NCBI GenBank assembly: GCA_005406025.1 | Contig: BGZK01000159.1 | Span: 434,001 to 498,000 of the forward strand | Length of the DNA stretch: 64,000 nucleotides | Origin: Eumeta japonica | Taxonomy: Eukaryota > Arthropoda > Insecta > Lepidoptera > Psychidae | Direction of reading: 5' to 3' | Shown here: piece by piece, positions 39,959 to 52,320 of the stretch | How positions within the stretch are numbered: position 1 is the stretch's first letter | How the letters are laid out: each line of letters begins with the position of its first letter | Notes under the pieces: generated by a model | What the model was told of the DNA's origin: nothing | The model's database searches: none | Seen by the model: only the letters and a program-made list of their open reading frames with translations | Position numbers and translations under genes: made by a program

Positions 39959-40108
39959 CGTAGAGCCTGAGCGTCCCCTCGCTCTTCCCCCAGCGAGTTG
40001 GTGCTCACGCAGTTGTAGGTGCCGATGTCGCTTCGCGAGAACTGCCTTATTACCAATTTCATTGTTACCCTGTATGACCATCTTTCTTCATTTATCGTGT
40101 ACTTTGGC
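39959..40108 (-). CDS. Lachesin/DIP-family Ig protein, exon for second half of Ig domain 3, with a 1-bp frameshift
   Basis: The acceptor TTTCTTCCAG precedes GCCAAAGTACACG. The reading continues GPKYTINEERWSYRVTMKL, then VIRQFSRSDIGTYNCVSTNS, matching the D-F strands of Ig3 with its second cysteine (TYNCVSTNSLG). After SLG the frame shifts by one. The family reading SEGTLRLY appears only in the next frame, because a run of five C on the plus strand (39987-39991) or the adjoining GAAG carries one extra base. The donor CTACG|GTGAGT is strong. The broken neighbour copy at 39771-39872 has the expected length at this spot, so the extra base is likely derived or an error. The following C-terminal exon was not recognised anywhere below 39,958. 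Confidence 0.87.
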
Positions 40109-42703
40109 CTGGAAGAAATTTTGTATGTTAATCCTGTTGAAAACTCTTACTTTTTTACATAAATTAGTAGTACTGCTAATAAAACTTCGTTCAAATAAAA
40201 CAAAAATGTTCTTCGGAACAATAAATTCAGGTGGAACCGAAATTGATAATGATGTCCAAAGTATTTGAAAAATGTGTATATTTTAAATTGATGCTGATTC
40301 AACAGGTTTCTTGATGTTTGTATATTTCTTCTTTAATTACTTATTTTTTCATTCATGCTTATTTATTTGTTCATTTTTGATTATTTATTTTTATTTTCTA
40401 TAAATCGGTGCGAAACGGAGTCATACGATTTACTTATCGTATCCTTAGAAGACATTTTAGAATATTTGATTTTTTTAAATAATCCTGTCGGCATATTTCA
40501 TTACTTTTGACGTGATAACGACTTATGAATCGATGAACGACGGCTGCATGCACGAAAAAGCATGACTCATTGTCGCATTCCGCCTGAGCTGAGAGTGCAA
40601 GCGAGAGCGCGGAACAATAAAGAGGCACGATCGGCCTAAGCGTTCAGCTTGTGATGGATCTATTTCTTTACTCTATAATTTAAGTAGAATCATATTTGAA
40701 CTATAGAGTGCAAATAAATATTAATTTATGAAAAACATTGTTATTTTCAATTAACTCCTTCTTTGTATTGTACAAAATAAGGACAATTCAGTGATAATCA
40801 TTCAATTCAATTCATAAAAACATGCAATTTTTCATCAATGTTATGACATTATCATGTAAAATTATTTCTGTAAACCGACTTTACAGGCTACCAATTTTTT
40901 TTTATAAACCTTCATTTCATTTCATTTTTCTTTATTTTCGATCACCACAAAACTTCATATTGCTTTTTAAATTCTCTATGCCCATAATCAACAATATCTT
41001 TTGTATAAAATAGGCGTGACAGAATGACAAATGAAATAATTCTGTATATACCCTATTTCGAAAATTTAGGTACGGAACATCAAAATTACATTAATTATGC
41101 TTAATCTAGGTATTCACTTGAATACAGCTGAGTTTTCTCACAAAATATTAACTTCCGTTATAATTATCACTGAGGCGCTCGCTGGATAATGTAATCTTAA
41201 TGAAAATTTTAAGTTTCTTTAGGGAATACCATAGCCATTTTTTTCTTCGTTACGAAAAAAAGTATTTGGCTGAATATTTCAGGTAGCCTGAATTTTAAAA
41301 GCATCAATTTCAATTTATTTCTTACTGTTTTCTGCCGACTACTTAAATTACACTTTGCTGTTAACGTTAATCGCTGTGTTGAACTAAATTACATTTAACT
41401 ACCCCTAAAATCTTAATTGGGCCTTAATTCATAAGGACGTACTCTAGTCATGCACACGCTGCGCACACTGGTAATGTCATTGAAGGTAAAGACGCTTTCG
41501 ACAGTGTGTGGTGGCAGTGAGTGGTTGCTTGTACACAAATGCTCAGCAAACCTCTATGTCATGATGCGGGATTATACGTGACTGTAAATTAATAGATACT
41601 CTGGAGGAGAGTACAGAAGTGAGATCTCAAAAGGGATTGTAGCAGAGTACTAGAGTAGATCCATTCAATCGTTTTTTCGCTAGGCAAGGCGCATTCACCA
41701 AAATGTCGGTAGTGAATAATGATAAATACCTATTGTTGTTTGTTAAAAAGGTGATTAGATTGGCGAGTCTGGAATGATGGTAGGAAAGAAATGTAAAGAG
41801 AACCGTAGATGAAGTTACTTAATGCTTCTTTTCCCAAGTGAAATAGATATTCAGAGTTCTCAAGCAGATCGTATTGGCGTCCTAAAAGATGCAAGCTCAT
41901 ACGGAATACCGCAAATTCGCACATTACCTTCACAGATTCAATCTAATGGATAATCTTTGTACGGCGCTTGTAATCCGGCAAAGGCTCGTGTGCTCATGGA
42001 GAAATGTATGGGAGGGTACGATTTTTCTAAAGGAACGTACAGAGATTGAAATAAGAATGGTTGTATCCATTGTTAAACGAAATTTCCCCGAATTTATTGT
42101 TCGATCCGAAAAACGAGAGCAATTCTTCAAACCCTGCGAAAATGTGATCAATAGATGTAGTAAAATGAATAGTATTGATGTAAATAATACACTGATGGAA
42201 ATCAAAAAGAGTGTAATGATTATAGAAATGAAATAAGGTATAAGAATAATGAATGAATACGTATATTAATGAACAAAAATAGAACTAAAAATATGTGTAA
42301 TACTAGTAGAAAAGAACAATTGTCAAACATTTTTTGTTAAGTTATACTAATGCAATATGATAAAAAGACATAAAAAAAATATTATGGTAAATAAATTGAA
42401 ATATTACGTACTAAAAAGAATAAATTAAATAAACAAAAACTAAATAAAAATCTTTGACATTCCTGAGCAAAAATAAAATGTGTGAAAGTAGAAAAGAATG
42501 AAGAGATGAAATGTGCAATTTGTAAATAAAAGCCGTGCTCACCATGCCACGGAAGAGCACAAGACGAAATATTTATTACGAGACTTATAGTTCACAAACT
42601 AGCTTACAACATTTATTTCAAAGAATCATACAAATTTTAAGCTTTGACAGACCTTAAGTTTCTAAGTAACTCAAATAACCATTCATTTAAAATCCATTTT
42701 TAC
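40109..42703 (-). other. Intron between Ig3a and Ig3b exons
   Basis: This is AT-rich with no recognised repeats. A 115-codon plus-strand frame at 41889-42236 has no domain character and is rejected. 40540-40640 and 41420-41560 are slightly more GC-balanced. Confidence 0.6.
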
Positions 42704-42842
42704 CCGTCTAGCAGCATTTCCCCTCTGTTCTTAAGCCAGTAGTTGATGGTATTGGGGTAGGCTTCCACTGAACATTCCAGCAATACGTCCGTACCTAGAG
42801 GTGCGCCGAGAAGTTGATTTGGCACTTTCACTGTAGGAGGAA
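42704..42842 (-). CDS. Lachesin/DIP-family Ig protein, exon for first half of Ig domain 3
   Basis: The acceptor ATTTTTCTTTCAG precedes TTCCTCCTACAG. With the T from the previous exon this gives FPPTVKVPNQLLGAPLGTDV, then LLECSVEAYPNTINYWLKNR and GEMLLDG. This is the usual start of Ig3 in lachesin/DIP proteins, with the B-strand Cys (LLECSVEAYP) and the C-strand Trp (YWLK). The exon is 139 bp and ends GACGG|GTAAAA in phase 2, which matches the single G that starts the next exon (completing Gly before PKY). The frame is intact. An intron of about 8.9 kb separates it from the Ig2b exon and one of about 2.6 kb from the Ig3b exon; both are filled with AT-rich DNA and repeats. Confidence 0.93.
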
Positions 42843-44537
42843 CTGAAAGAAAAATATAAATTAAAAAAAAGAACTTACAAATTGCAATAATTTTTCTTTT
42901 CTTTGTACATTCCTTTTTTTTTCTTATAACACTGTCACTGAGTCGTTTGCAGACATAGCATATTATAGATATTATATTTGATTTACCTAGAATTTATGTT
43001 CTCTTTGCTAACTGAATCTGATGATATATACTTGAATTACGAAGGTTTAGTTAATCTTGATAGTGTTAAAAAAACTAAAGCGTAAAGTCGTTGTTTTCAT
43101 TGTTTTAATGAATGGCGAATTTTATCAAATGGACAAAAACGAATAATAAAAGAGTACGCTATTTTTAGGAGAGATTAAGGTGTCTAATAAACTAAAAAAA
43201 TATATTCAAGGTAAAATGAAAAGAAAAATATAACTTGATAAAACAGGCTATTTTAAGTTTAGCTGCTGAGCATCTGAATTCTCAATAATCCCTTAACGGA
43301 AAATGCGAAGGACGCTTCTGCAACTCTACTAGCACGAACGTTGAATTCCTAGGAATAAAATTAAATCATATTATGAAGTAAATTTAAAAAATACGTCAGA
43401 AGTTTTCACTATAAATCTTCAGAAACAAAGTACAGGTACATTATTACAGATACTCTACAGAAGATACAGTGACCTAAATACGTATCTACTAATGAAATAC
43501 ATATTTTAGTCGCTAATTTTCCATCTTTTTTATAGCAATTTGTTAGTATGTGTTTTCGAAATTAATTCCGGCAACTATCGAAATTGAAATATTGATTCAT
43601 CACGGTAACTTTCGTTCACACACATTTAGATTTATCTCCCACTGGCATTCCAGTCTGTCAAACACATCACACCAGTTAATTAATCTTTAATGACTCTAAC
43701 GTAACGAAATTAACGCGGGAACAATATCATCCCCTAACGATTCTCCGAATAATCTGCGAATTCGCACAGAACTTGGAATTAATTAGCATTAATGTACTGA
43801 AGTACAAATACGAGGGGCTTTGTACAAATCTAGATTGCAGTAGGCACGGCTAATTTGAAACGACTCCCCGTTCGCAAATGTCTATATGAATGAAGAAATG
43901 GAAGGTAGTACATTTCATCATCATCAAGTTATTCGATAAAATGATTAGTTAATTCGGATCCAACTGTTCAGTTAAATAAGTTCGTAAGTCTATTAAACAC
44001 TATAAAATTATTTTATTACAACAAAGTGCCTTATACGTTTTCATTTTATTCTCATCGGTCATTATTTTTTGCTTGCATACAATTTAATGAACCCTTATAG
44101 GTGGTTAGTTAGTCATTTTAAACAGGTAATGAGGCATCCTCAAACATAGTACTATCTCCACGACGTCATCGAGGGAAGAAGATGGATGTATTGGCAGAAA
44201 TCTTACGATATCGGGTTCAGACAATTTCTCTAGAGTTGTATTTAGAATGGCAATATACAACCAAAAGACGATTGCCAACGTTCGGCATCTCAAAAACAGA
44301 AATCTTACTGTGTATTTTGTAGGCAAAGTGTCAATTCTGATGATTATTAAGAATACAGTAAATTCAATAATTGCAGAATTATTCTAGCAAATTATGGCAC
44401 GAATTACATATATTATAAATACTTAATTATTCGGCAGTAATATTAGATTTAAAGTAATTATTGTTATAGTTGTATATATTAAGGCTATAATATTACTCTT
44501 AATATATATAATTATTAATATTATATAATATAATATA

Positions 44538-44541
<4 letters not shown>

Positions 44542-44586
<45 letters not shown>
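44542..44586. repeat. (TA)n microsatellite
   Basis: Uninterrupted TA dinucleotides, flanked on the left by TATAATATAATA. Confidence 0.97.
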
Positions 44587-44590
<4 letters not shown>

Positions 44591-44649
44591 GCTGTAAGGA
44601 ATATTTGGTGATAAAATATACAAATTGACTATATATGGCGATGAAAAAT

Positions 44650-44705
44650 AAAAAGCTGACATGTGCGAGTCGAACTCGCGCACCGAGAGTTCCGTACAAA
44701 TTTGC
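44650..44705 (-). mobile_element. Short interspersed-element end
   Basis: On the minus strand GTACGGAACTCTCGGTGCGC and GAGTTCGACTCGCACATG resemble a widespread lepidopteran repeat end (GTACGGAACCCTCGGTGCGC type). The GAGTTCGACTC piece looks like a pol III B box. Confidence 0.5.
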
Positions 44706-44956
44706 AGGTACATATTATAAATAGTTCAGGAATCGAGTCTCGCAGTTTTTTTCCAAGCTTTTTTTGTGACTTTTTGTGATTGAATTAAAAATATACGACT
44801 TTCAGATTTTTCATCTGTACAAATTAGTAAAAATTAAAAAAAAATCTGCAAAAAAATTTGGTTACCCATACAATTATGACAACGCATACCGTTGTTTAAC
44901 TAAGAGATAAAGATTATGTTTTTTGAAGCGAAACTTCTAATGCGACTTCCAACAAG

Positions 44957-45235
44957 GTTGCGATAAACGTTTAACACTACCATGGAGAGGGTATAAAAAC
45001 ACTGTTGCGTTAAACGTTCAACGCTTCTGGGGAGAGGGAATAGAAAGAGACAGAGCGAGAGTGAATGCGTGGAACTCGAATGCATGCGCATAGTAACTGA
45101 TATAGGCCAGAGCGAGCGTTAGCAACGAGTAGCGTCCAATATTCCAACGCAAGATAGAGAGAGAAAGAAAGATACACAAAGGTAGAAAGAGGGAAAGAGA
45201 AAGAGAGTGAGTCGGTAGATTTCGTCTCGCAATTG
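44957..45235 (+). repeat. GA-rich segment with an imperfect 47-bp tandem duplication
   Basis: GTTGCGATAAACGTTTAACA at 44957 and GTTGCGTTAAACGTTCAACG at 45004 begin two similar units, each ending in GGAGAGGG. A GAGA-rich stretch follows (GATAGAGAGAGAAAGAAAGA, GAAAGAGAAAGAGAGTGAG) to 45215. No gene is supported in it. Confidence 0.6.
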
Positions 45236-46075
45236 TTTTTCGCAATTGTAACGTGCGACGAAAAACGCAATTTCTACCCCTTCCTATTTTCTGAGCCTCA
45301 AGTGTTCCGTACCTATATACAATGTATTTATATATGTAAAAAAATCATTTAATTCATTATAATACTCAGAATTCTACTTGAACATATTAAACTCCATAAC
45401 TACTACACAAAACATCACGATATTTTCACAAGTAACTCGAGCATAACCTGAGACAACACTCTGGGGCTTCATTTCATCAAAAAACGGCTTATGGAAAATT
45501 AGTTGGTTTCTAAAATAAAATTACACCCTTACGAAATTAAGCACTGTTGATAAACTACGTATAGGAATGCGGATGAAATCGATAATAACTCTAGTTGAGA
45601 ATTTAATTTAAGGACTGTTCAATAAAATTACATCCAATTAATATCTTTTAATTTCATACATAAAGACAAGATGAGCTAAAATTTTACTTTTGAACATGTC
45701 TCTGTCCTGTTTATAAATCATGACTATCGTCTTCTCTCAATAATGTAATTAAGTTATACCTATTATTTACCAACAATTATATTATAAAACTTGATAACAA
45801 AATATATCTATAAAAAATGTTGAAATTGTCTATCTAATGCGCCTTATCACACGAATATACCACGTAACGAAGTAATGAGACGACAATTTGAACTCATAAT
45901 TTGTTAAGAAAGGGTACCTGTTTTTTCACACTTTCAACATGCACAGTACAAACTTGCACGTAGAACGTACTCCTATGTACCACCAACCCTCCAAGTGACA
46001 AATCAATTGACTGGATACATAGAGTACTAACACAGAAATAAAAACGTTCAAAATTGACATATATATTATTTAAAA

Positions 46076-46190
46076 AGGGCAAACGAGCATGCGGCGATGG
46101 GAAAGTAGATAGTCAACGCCACCCATGGACACCCTTAACTCCAGAGACACTTGTGCGCTACTAAATACTCCATGTTCTTGAAGACCCCTT
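46076..46190 (-). mobile_element. Lepidopteran LINE/SINE 3'-tail copy (short)
   Basis: GGGCAAACGAGCATGCGGCG and CGCCACCCATGGACACCC share the core of the copies at 15,058 and 50,728. The remainder is diverged. Confidence 0.6.
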
Positions 46191-47654
46191 GTCAAAGTAC
46201 TCGTTAAGAATGCCGATAATGTGTAGAAGGACGCCAGCTTTCAAAATGTTGCTGATGATATTTCTGGCGAACGTTGGTCATCCACATAACTGAAATATCG
46301 AATGTGACGAAAAACATACATTTACACAATCTTTCTCTATTACCGTTTAAAAATGTTATATAAAACATCCATACGTCCAGTTGCATTTAGATTCTATATT
46401 TGGTTCTGTACTTGTTAGCAGCCGTTTTATTTTCTTTTTATTGCTATTTTATTGCCATTTTATTTTAAAATAATATTACCTGCCAAATAAACTGCCATCA
46501 ATGCCAAGATAAATGTAACAGTCATTCGTCAAAACAAATATATACATGTAACCTTACAGTCTGCTAAGTAAAAAAGAATTGTAACATTAATTATCATTCA
46601 AGGAAAATGTAACTTTTAATTGTATCTTTGATCTGATATTTTTATTTTCTCTTAAAATGTATTAAATTTTTTTACATCTCAATGACCTATAAACTATAGT
46701 TATTGTAAGATCGTCAATAATCTTGGTTATTGTAAAATCGCCAATAATCTCGGTATAAATAAGTTTCTTAAATGTAAAAAATTGCTTATTATCTCGCAAA
46801 TTAAGTTACTTTGAAGACATGGTAAAGAAAGGTTACCACGTATTTCGAATCAAGTGTCGAATTATTTGGACTGTCTTTTGATATTTACGAATTTGGTTGC
46901 GATTAAAACGCTTATCACGAAATCAAATTAGAAATCGAGCTTAACTTTTTACATTTAGTTAAAAGAATTATAATTGCTAGACTAGCACCAGTGTTATAGG
47001 TCCAATTATCGTTCAACATCTAACCGTATAATCGTAGCGGAATTCCGTTTAACATTTATTGTCCGATACGTACACAACGCATATAAAAATTAAAAAAGAA
47101 TTTTTTAAATCGTTGTTATTTCCTACTTAAATGCCAAGTTCTTTTTAAAAATCTATTTATAGAATATCATGTGCTTATACATAACACGAAAGAGCGGTCA
47201 ATAAGCAGATGACATTATGGAAAAGCTTCCTGAAGCTCGTCGGGCGGGGGCGCCGCCCGCGCGACAGATCCCCGCCTGATCCAATCAATCACAGATCCTT
47301 TCGGATCCATTTGCTTTATTACGTTTCACTGTACGGTTTTAATTTGATTAGAAACTCGACAGATATCCGAAGAAATGCGTGAACGAGACCGTCGCTACTG
47401 GAGAATCACAAAAGTGGATTTGCAAGTAACAAATAATTCAAAACGAAACAGAAGTCTTATCGAAGAGAATCTGGGACGGCACGAGAGTCGCGAAGGACAC
47501 AGAAATATTGGAGACGTTTGTATAAATTTTAAATCTTTAAATTACACAAAATAACTTTATATCTTTTAAATTATTTCTTATCTCTCAATCTTACGCAAAT
47601 TCAATTCATAGCCGATGTGTGTGTGCTTTGATGTCAAAGTCAAAATGCTCTATT

Positions 47655-48183
47655 AACTTCCCGCTAAGAAAATTGAAAATTTTCTAAAATTGTCGGGAAG
47701 TTATTGGTTTCACCCCATTTTGCAAAAATCGAGTTCTCAACAGGTCTCGACGTTCTGAGGGTCTAGGAAGCTTCCCTGATCATCTCCGAGATGATGTCCG
47801 TATGTCTGTGTGGATGTGTGTGTGTGTGTGTGTATGTGTGGATGTATGTAAATCTCTTATTGGTTTTATACGGCTTGACCGAAATGAACCCACTAAACGG
47901 CGTTTCAAATAGTTTCACCAAACTTAGATTTTCTGAAAGCTTGGGTCGATTTGGACCGGTAGATTTTGAGAAATTTTCAAAAAACTAAGTGTTTTTTTCA
48001 AAATAACTTTAAAACGGTTGGACCGATCAATTCTAAAATCTAATCAGCTCTTAATCTATTAAAAATACGTCGATTGCCGTAAACAATCGGTTAATTTGTT
48101 TGTGAGAAATCGTCGTCGAAAGAAATCGAAACAAACCGTTTTTTTTGAAATAACTACGAAACGTATAAAATTAGCGGGAAGTT
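47655..48183. mobile_element. Nonautonomous DNA transposon (MITE-like), 13-bp terminal inverted repeats
   Basis: AACTTCCCGCTAA at 47655-47667 is inverted exactly as TTAGCGGGAAGTT at 48171-48183. A further inverted CGGGAAGTT at about 47694 makes the left end itself a hairpin. The interior carries a (TG)n run (47815-47840) and TTTAAAACGGTTGGACCGAT-like sequence, but no transposase. Confidence 0.75.
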
Positions 48184-50727
48184 GCAGAGTAAGTAAAAAT
48201 TAATTAATTTTCGGGCCAGCAACATAGAGATTTTATATCTGACACATATCCGCTCTCAGTTCGTTTGTAAAATATTCTTGTACCTATGTGTCTAATAAAG
48301 CGATTTATGGCACCAGAAAACTCGCATGATACATTTATTTCTATATTCGAGACATCAAAAGCATGATATGTAAATAATAGATATTTATAAAATATTTAGG
48401 CATATATACTGTACAGAATATATTTAAATCGATATTCACACATACACAAACACACACACAAATATACATAAGCGTACACGCTCACATGCATACATACACA
48501 TAAATATTCATACGAATATATAAAATAAAATAAGAAATAAATTTAATACAAGATTTTATGTATTTATATAAAATTACGCACATGTCATGTATGGAGCTGC
48601 ATTTAGGCTCAGCTTCTATCAGAAGCTTATATTTTATTGAGGAAAAATATAATAAAAGGAAAACAATTTATGAATTCGCTTTCAATATACACTAACCAGT
48701 CCAACTCCAAAAACAACTAATTATTTAAATGGGTTTTTAAAAGCGTCTTTTATATTATTTTCACTAAATTTATTTAATGTCACATTTTTTAGTTATTCAG
48801 TTATTATAACCTTATAATTCATTCAGCTAATTTGCATGTGGATTGGTCCGTGGTCAATATGATTGGCCAGGCATCTCCCTTACTTCTGTACGGAACAAGT
48901 GGCAAAGCAGGATTGCGACCACGAATTCATTGGTCACTGATAATCATTTCAATGTCTTTATATTCTTAGTTGTAGTGCAACCACCAAATTAATATTATTG
49001 TTTTTCTTATTATTTATTAATATTATAATTATAATAAAATTAATAAATTGTTCTTATTGTTCCCAATATAAATATTCTACAATTCATGTAGATTACATTC
49101 GCATTCACTCTAATATTAAATTAATTCATCGTATTTGTACTATTATTGTTAAAGACCCATATGTTTCAGCTTATGGAATTATATATACAAATGAAAATAA
49201 TTCGGTTTATACTAGGTTTTACTAATAGCCATTGAAGAGTAGTTTCTGACGACAAATTGCGGTCTATCTTCTAACTTTTAACCGATAAGGAGTGCTGTGG
49301 GTTCCGTCATCAGCTCAGTAGCATAAGATAATGTTTCTCAGACGTAATAAATTAAATAAGAGCTTAAGCATGCATATAACATTTGAGATTATCCTTCAAT
49401 TTTCTTAAGATCCCATCCATAGATCCTGATCGGTTACTATGGGATCACGTCTAGAGTATACACACTTTTAAACAAAAAAAAAGGTTTACCAAGTTAGTAC
49501 ATAATTGACGAAAGTATTGCTGAACATGCATAACAAATACGTATAGACGAGCTTAACATCACCTCATTTTATGAGGTCATTTAAAAAGAGATACTAAATA
49601 GAGTTGTATCACTGGTGGCTAATAGTAACAGAGATGGAAATACTTGTGAGGTATTCGGGAAGTACTATGTCGAGAACGTCAAGTATTTCATACAAAGTCA
49701 TTAAGTTAGTATGCGACAGTTTCATAAGTACTTTGCCATTTTCTTTTTTATATATTAGTAGTACATTCAGCACAATTCTTGTACGAGTCAAAAGATACAT
49801 CTTTATTTAAATGTCTCTGAAACAAAAGAGCAGATCAAATTAAACCGCCAAAGTAACCACATCGCAGCGCACAAAAAGCCCCATCGCGCAGCCAGAAGAT
49901 TACGGATATAGCCCTCAATCTCGGCGCTGAATTGTAACCAATGAAGGGGGAAGAATCAATTATACGCAAGGGTGAGTCACAAGCAGAGGTAAGGCGGGGA
50001 TCAATTCGCGTTTATCAGAATATTGGCCCGGGAACGAAACGCAACCCGCGGAATCCTCGATAACCTCAGCCCCATCGGCGTATTGGATCCGCGTAATGTT
50101 AACGCCGCCCGTCTGAGAATTGACACGCGGGAATATTTTGTTGTAAGCTGATTACGTGGAAGCTGAATGAAGTTCGTGCGAATTTTTATCTAACATAGTT
50201 TGTGCAGTTAGCTTCTTTGTCATGAAAAACAATCCAGTTCTCTAAACTCATTTGACTAATTCAACGAGAACTCTTTACTAATTGAAAATGTAACACGAGA
50301 AAGATCATTATCACGTGAATAATATTTGACGCAAAATGGAATAACTTATTCGTTTGATGATTGTCGATCGATCGACATTCGAGTGGAACAAAAAATACAT
50401 TATTCTATTTAGTCTATTTATTAAAATGAATGAATAAGATCATGGAGTATATTTATATTATATATTATATTTATTCAATTATCTCCCTAAAACATACTTG
50501 AGAAGATTTAGTATTATAAATGTGCATGTAAAAGTATAGATTCAACTTTAATATTAATGCTTTGCGTTCAAGGGAAGAAAATGAGTTCCGCCAGCTAATA
50601 AGTTCCTCTCCGTAATTCGTTGATGCATTAATCATTTTCTTTGGCGAAACTCTAATATTTTGCCGATTAATAGAATGGCACTCAGTAAGGGTGTATTTAT
50701 ATACCTTACTTTTTATATAAATTTCGA

Positions 50728-51010
50728 AAGGCAAACAAGCTTGCAAGCCACCAGAAATTAGGCGATCATCGCCGCCCATGGACACTCGAACCTAGAGAAG
50801 TCGCCAGTGCGTTGTCGCCCTTTTACTAGATGATAGATTTACTATGATGAGTGAGGATCGATGGAGAGAGAATGTGATGATGAATGGGAGAATGGGCTAC
50901 CGGAACTGCTGATCGCTGCACAAAACGTAAAAGCGGAAGCTTTATGTCTTTATTCTGCGAAAGTGTGGTATACCTGAAAACGACCCATTTTCGTCCTGCA
51001 GTCAATATGA
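50728..51010 (-). mobile_element. Lepidopteran LINE/SINE 3'-tail copy
   Basis: GGCAAACAAGCTTGCAAGCC, CGATCATCGCCGCCCATGG, ACACTCGAACCTAGAGAAG and TCGCCAGTGCGTTG are followed by ATGGGCTACCGGAACTG. The order matches 15,058-15,365. Confidence 0.75.
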
Positions 51011-51753
51011 TTATGACTCTACTACTGTAAGAAATTAATATTAAAAATGTACTAGAATTTTGTAATTTTTACAGAAAAATACCGAACCACTTAGAATGAA
51101 AATTTATATAGAAATAACATCATATTTGAAAATGAACATGAGACTCTTTGCTTAATGGTTTTGTAAGGTAGAACTGCAGTCTGATAAAATGAGGCTCTAG
51201 TTGTTTATAGACATGGAACATCAAACAGAATCAAGTGATATAGTGGAATCGAAACTCACACATCGTTTAAGTTAAAAACGTAATTTGAGAAATTTTCCTA
51301 GGAACTCTCCACGCTATCAAATAAGAAGGGTGGATACTTCAACGACTGAACTAAATATAATGAACCTTCGACGTTCAGCAATGGTAGTGGCTTTGTTACT
51401 GACGACGAGGAATCGATAATTGACTCTAATGCTCAAAGACTATCTTAATTACAAGTCCATCTGTTCGATTAAACTACCCCTCGTAGATCGTATCCGGGAA
51501 GGCTCTTGTCTATTGACGAAACAAACTGAAGACACAGAAACATTATAATCGATCTTAGTCGATTCCCTTGCATGGAAAAACTTAATTCTGCCAGATATGA
51601 AATTCTGCGATGTGTCATTAGGAGAGTTAATATAGATGTCATTATTGTTCAATAAAATTATCATATAAAAACAATAAAGTTTCAGTTTAAAACGATGTTT
51701 TTTAAACGTAATTTGACTTAACTCGATAATTTAATATGAATGCGGTTTCTTAC

Positions 51754-51879
51754 AATTAACGTTGAGCGTTATCCTCTTGCTGACGGCGGGGAACGTCATT
51801 GGAGGCGATGCAAAGAAACGCGCCCATCTGCCGGCGATCAACGCGCCACAGGGCAGGGCACTGCCCGTGTATGATTCCA
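51754..51879 (-). CDS. Lachesin/DIP-family Ig protein, exon for second half of Ig domain 2, with two compensating indels
   Basis: The acceptor is CTGTTTTCAG and the donor AATT|GTAAGA. The exon begins with a Val codon completed across the junction, then ESYTGSAL. In a second frame it reads LWRVDRRQMGAFLCIASNDV, the conserved E-F region with the second Ig2 cysteine. It then returns to the first frame for PAVSKRITLNVN. Against the family pattern one base is missing near 51850-51857 and two near 51785-51793. The net change is three bases, so the exon leaves in the right phase, but about 22 codons between are out of frame as written and lose the cysteine. No stop arises in the shifted stretch. Either the sequence carries indel errors or this copy of the gene is damaged. 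The homology of both halves makes the exon identity secure. Confidence 0.85.
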
Positions 51880-52146
51880 CTGAAAACAGTTGTAACTGTA
51901 AACGAATAGATCATATTCTAATTATAGTATCTCTTTTAGAAATTAGTGTATTACTAAATTTCAAAACCAATCGACAGACATTTAATTCTTAGTACAGGCG
52001 TATAATTACATTAAGATCGATGCGATCTATTACATCAAAAGAATTACTGTTATTTTCGATCATGTTCAGATAACTGTATTTATTTCGTTTTGATCGGTGT
52101 TAAATAAATAAAAGAGAAATTGTACTGAGATTTGATATACGATTAC
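51880..52146 (-). other. Short intron between Ig2a and Ig2b exons
   Basis: 267 bp, AT-rich, with GTAATC at its 5' end and CTGTTTTCAG at its 3' end. Nothing else is seen. Confidence 0.85.
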
Positions 52147-52320
52147 CTTTATACAATTCTCGAGAAGAAAACTTCTTAAGGAGTATCGGTTCATGGTCTT
52201 CTCTTCTCCAAGTGACTTTCGGCGGAGGATGGCCGGTGGCGCGACACAGCAACGTCACGTTATCTTGCTCCTGCACTGACACATCTGCTGAAGTTTCCTC
52301 ACTGATAATGTCCGGTGGAA
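52147..52320 (-). CDS. Lachesin/DIP-family Ig protein, exon for first half of Ig domain 2
   Basis: The acceptor TTTCGCGCAG precedes TTCCACCGGAC. With the G left by the Ig1 exon this gives VPPDIISEETSADVSV, followed by NVTLLCRATGHPPPKVTWRR and EDHEPILLKKF. This is the typical inter-domain linker plus B-strand Cys and C-strand Trp of Ig2 in lachesin and DIP proteins. NVT is a potential N-glycosylation sequon. The exon is 174 bp and ends AAAG|GTAATC in phase 1, matching the TG start of the next exon (a Val codon). No stop or frameshift is present. It is separated from the next exon by a short 267-bp intron and from the Ig1 array by about 2.3 kb of partly GC-rich intron. Confidence 0.93.

Larger units (their letters stand above)
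42843..51753 (-). other. Large intron between Ig2b and Ig3a exons
   Basis: About 8.9 kb, mostly AT-rich. It holds microsatellites, a GA-rich segment, LINE tails and a small DNA transposon (listed separately), and GC-balanced islands at 43690-43870, 47225-47345 (GGGCGGGGGCGCCGCCCGCG) and 49858-50135 (CTGAATTGTAACCAATGAAG, GTATTGGATCCGCGTAATG). The islands may be intronic regulatory DNA. That they are islands is by eye only. Confidence 0.6.

Noticed and set aside
41889..42236. 115-codon plus-strand frame inside an intron
   Set aside because: It has no domain, no conserved motif and no context supporting a nested gene.
48998..49225. AT-rich 75-codon frame that suggested a mitochondrial insertion
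   Set aside because: No mitochondrial gene motif could be matched on either strand. The frame is explained by base composition.
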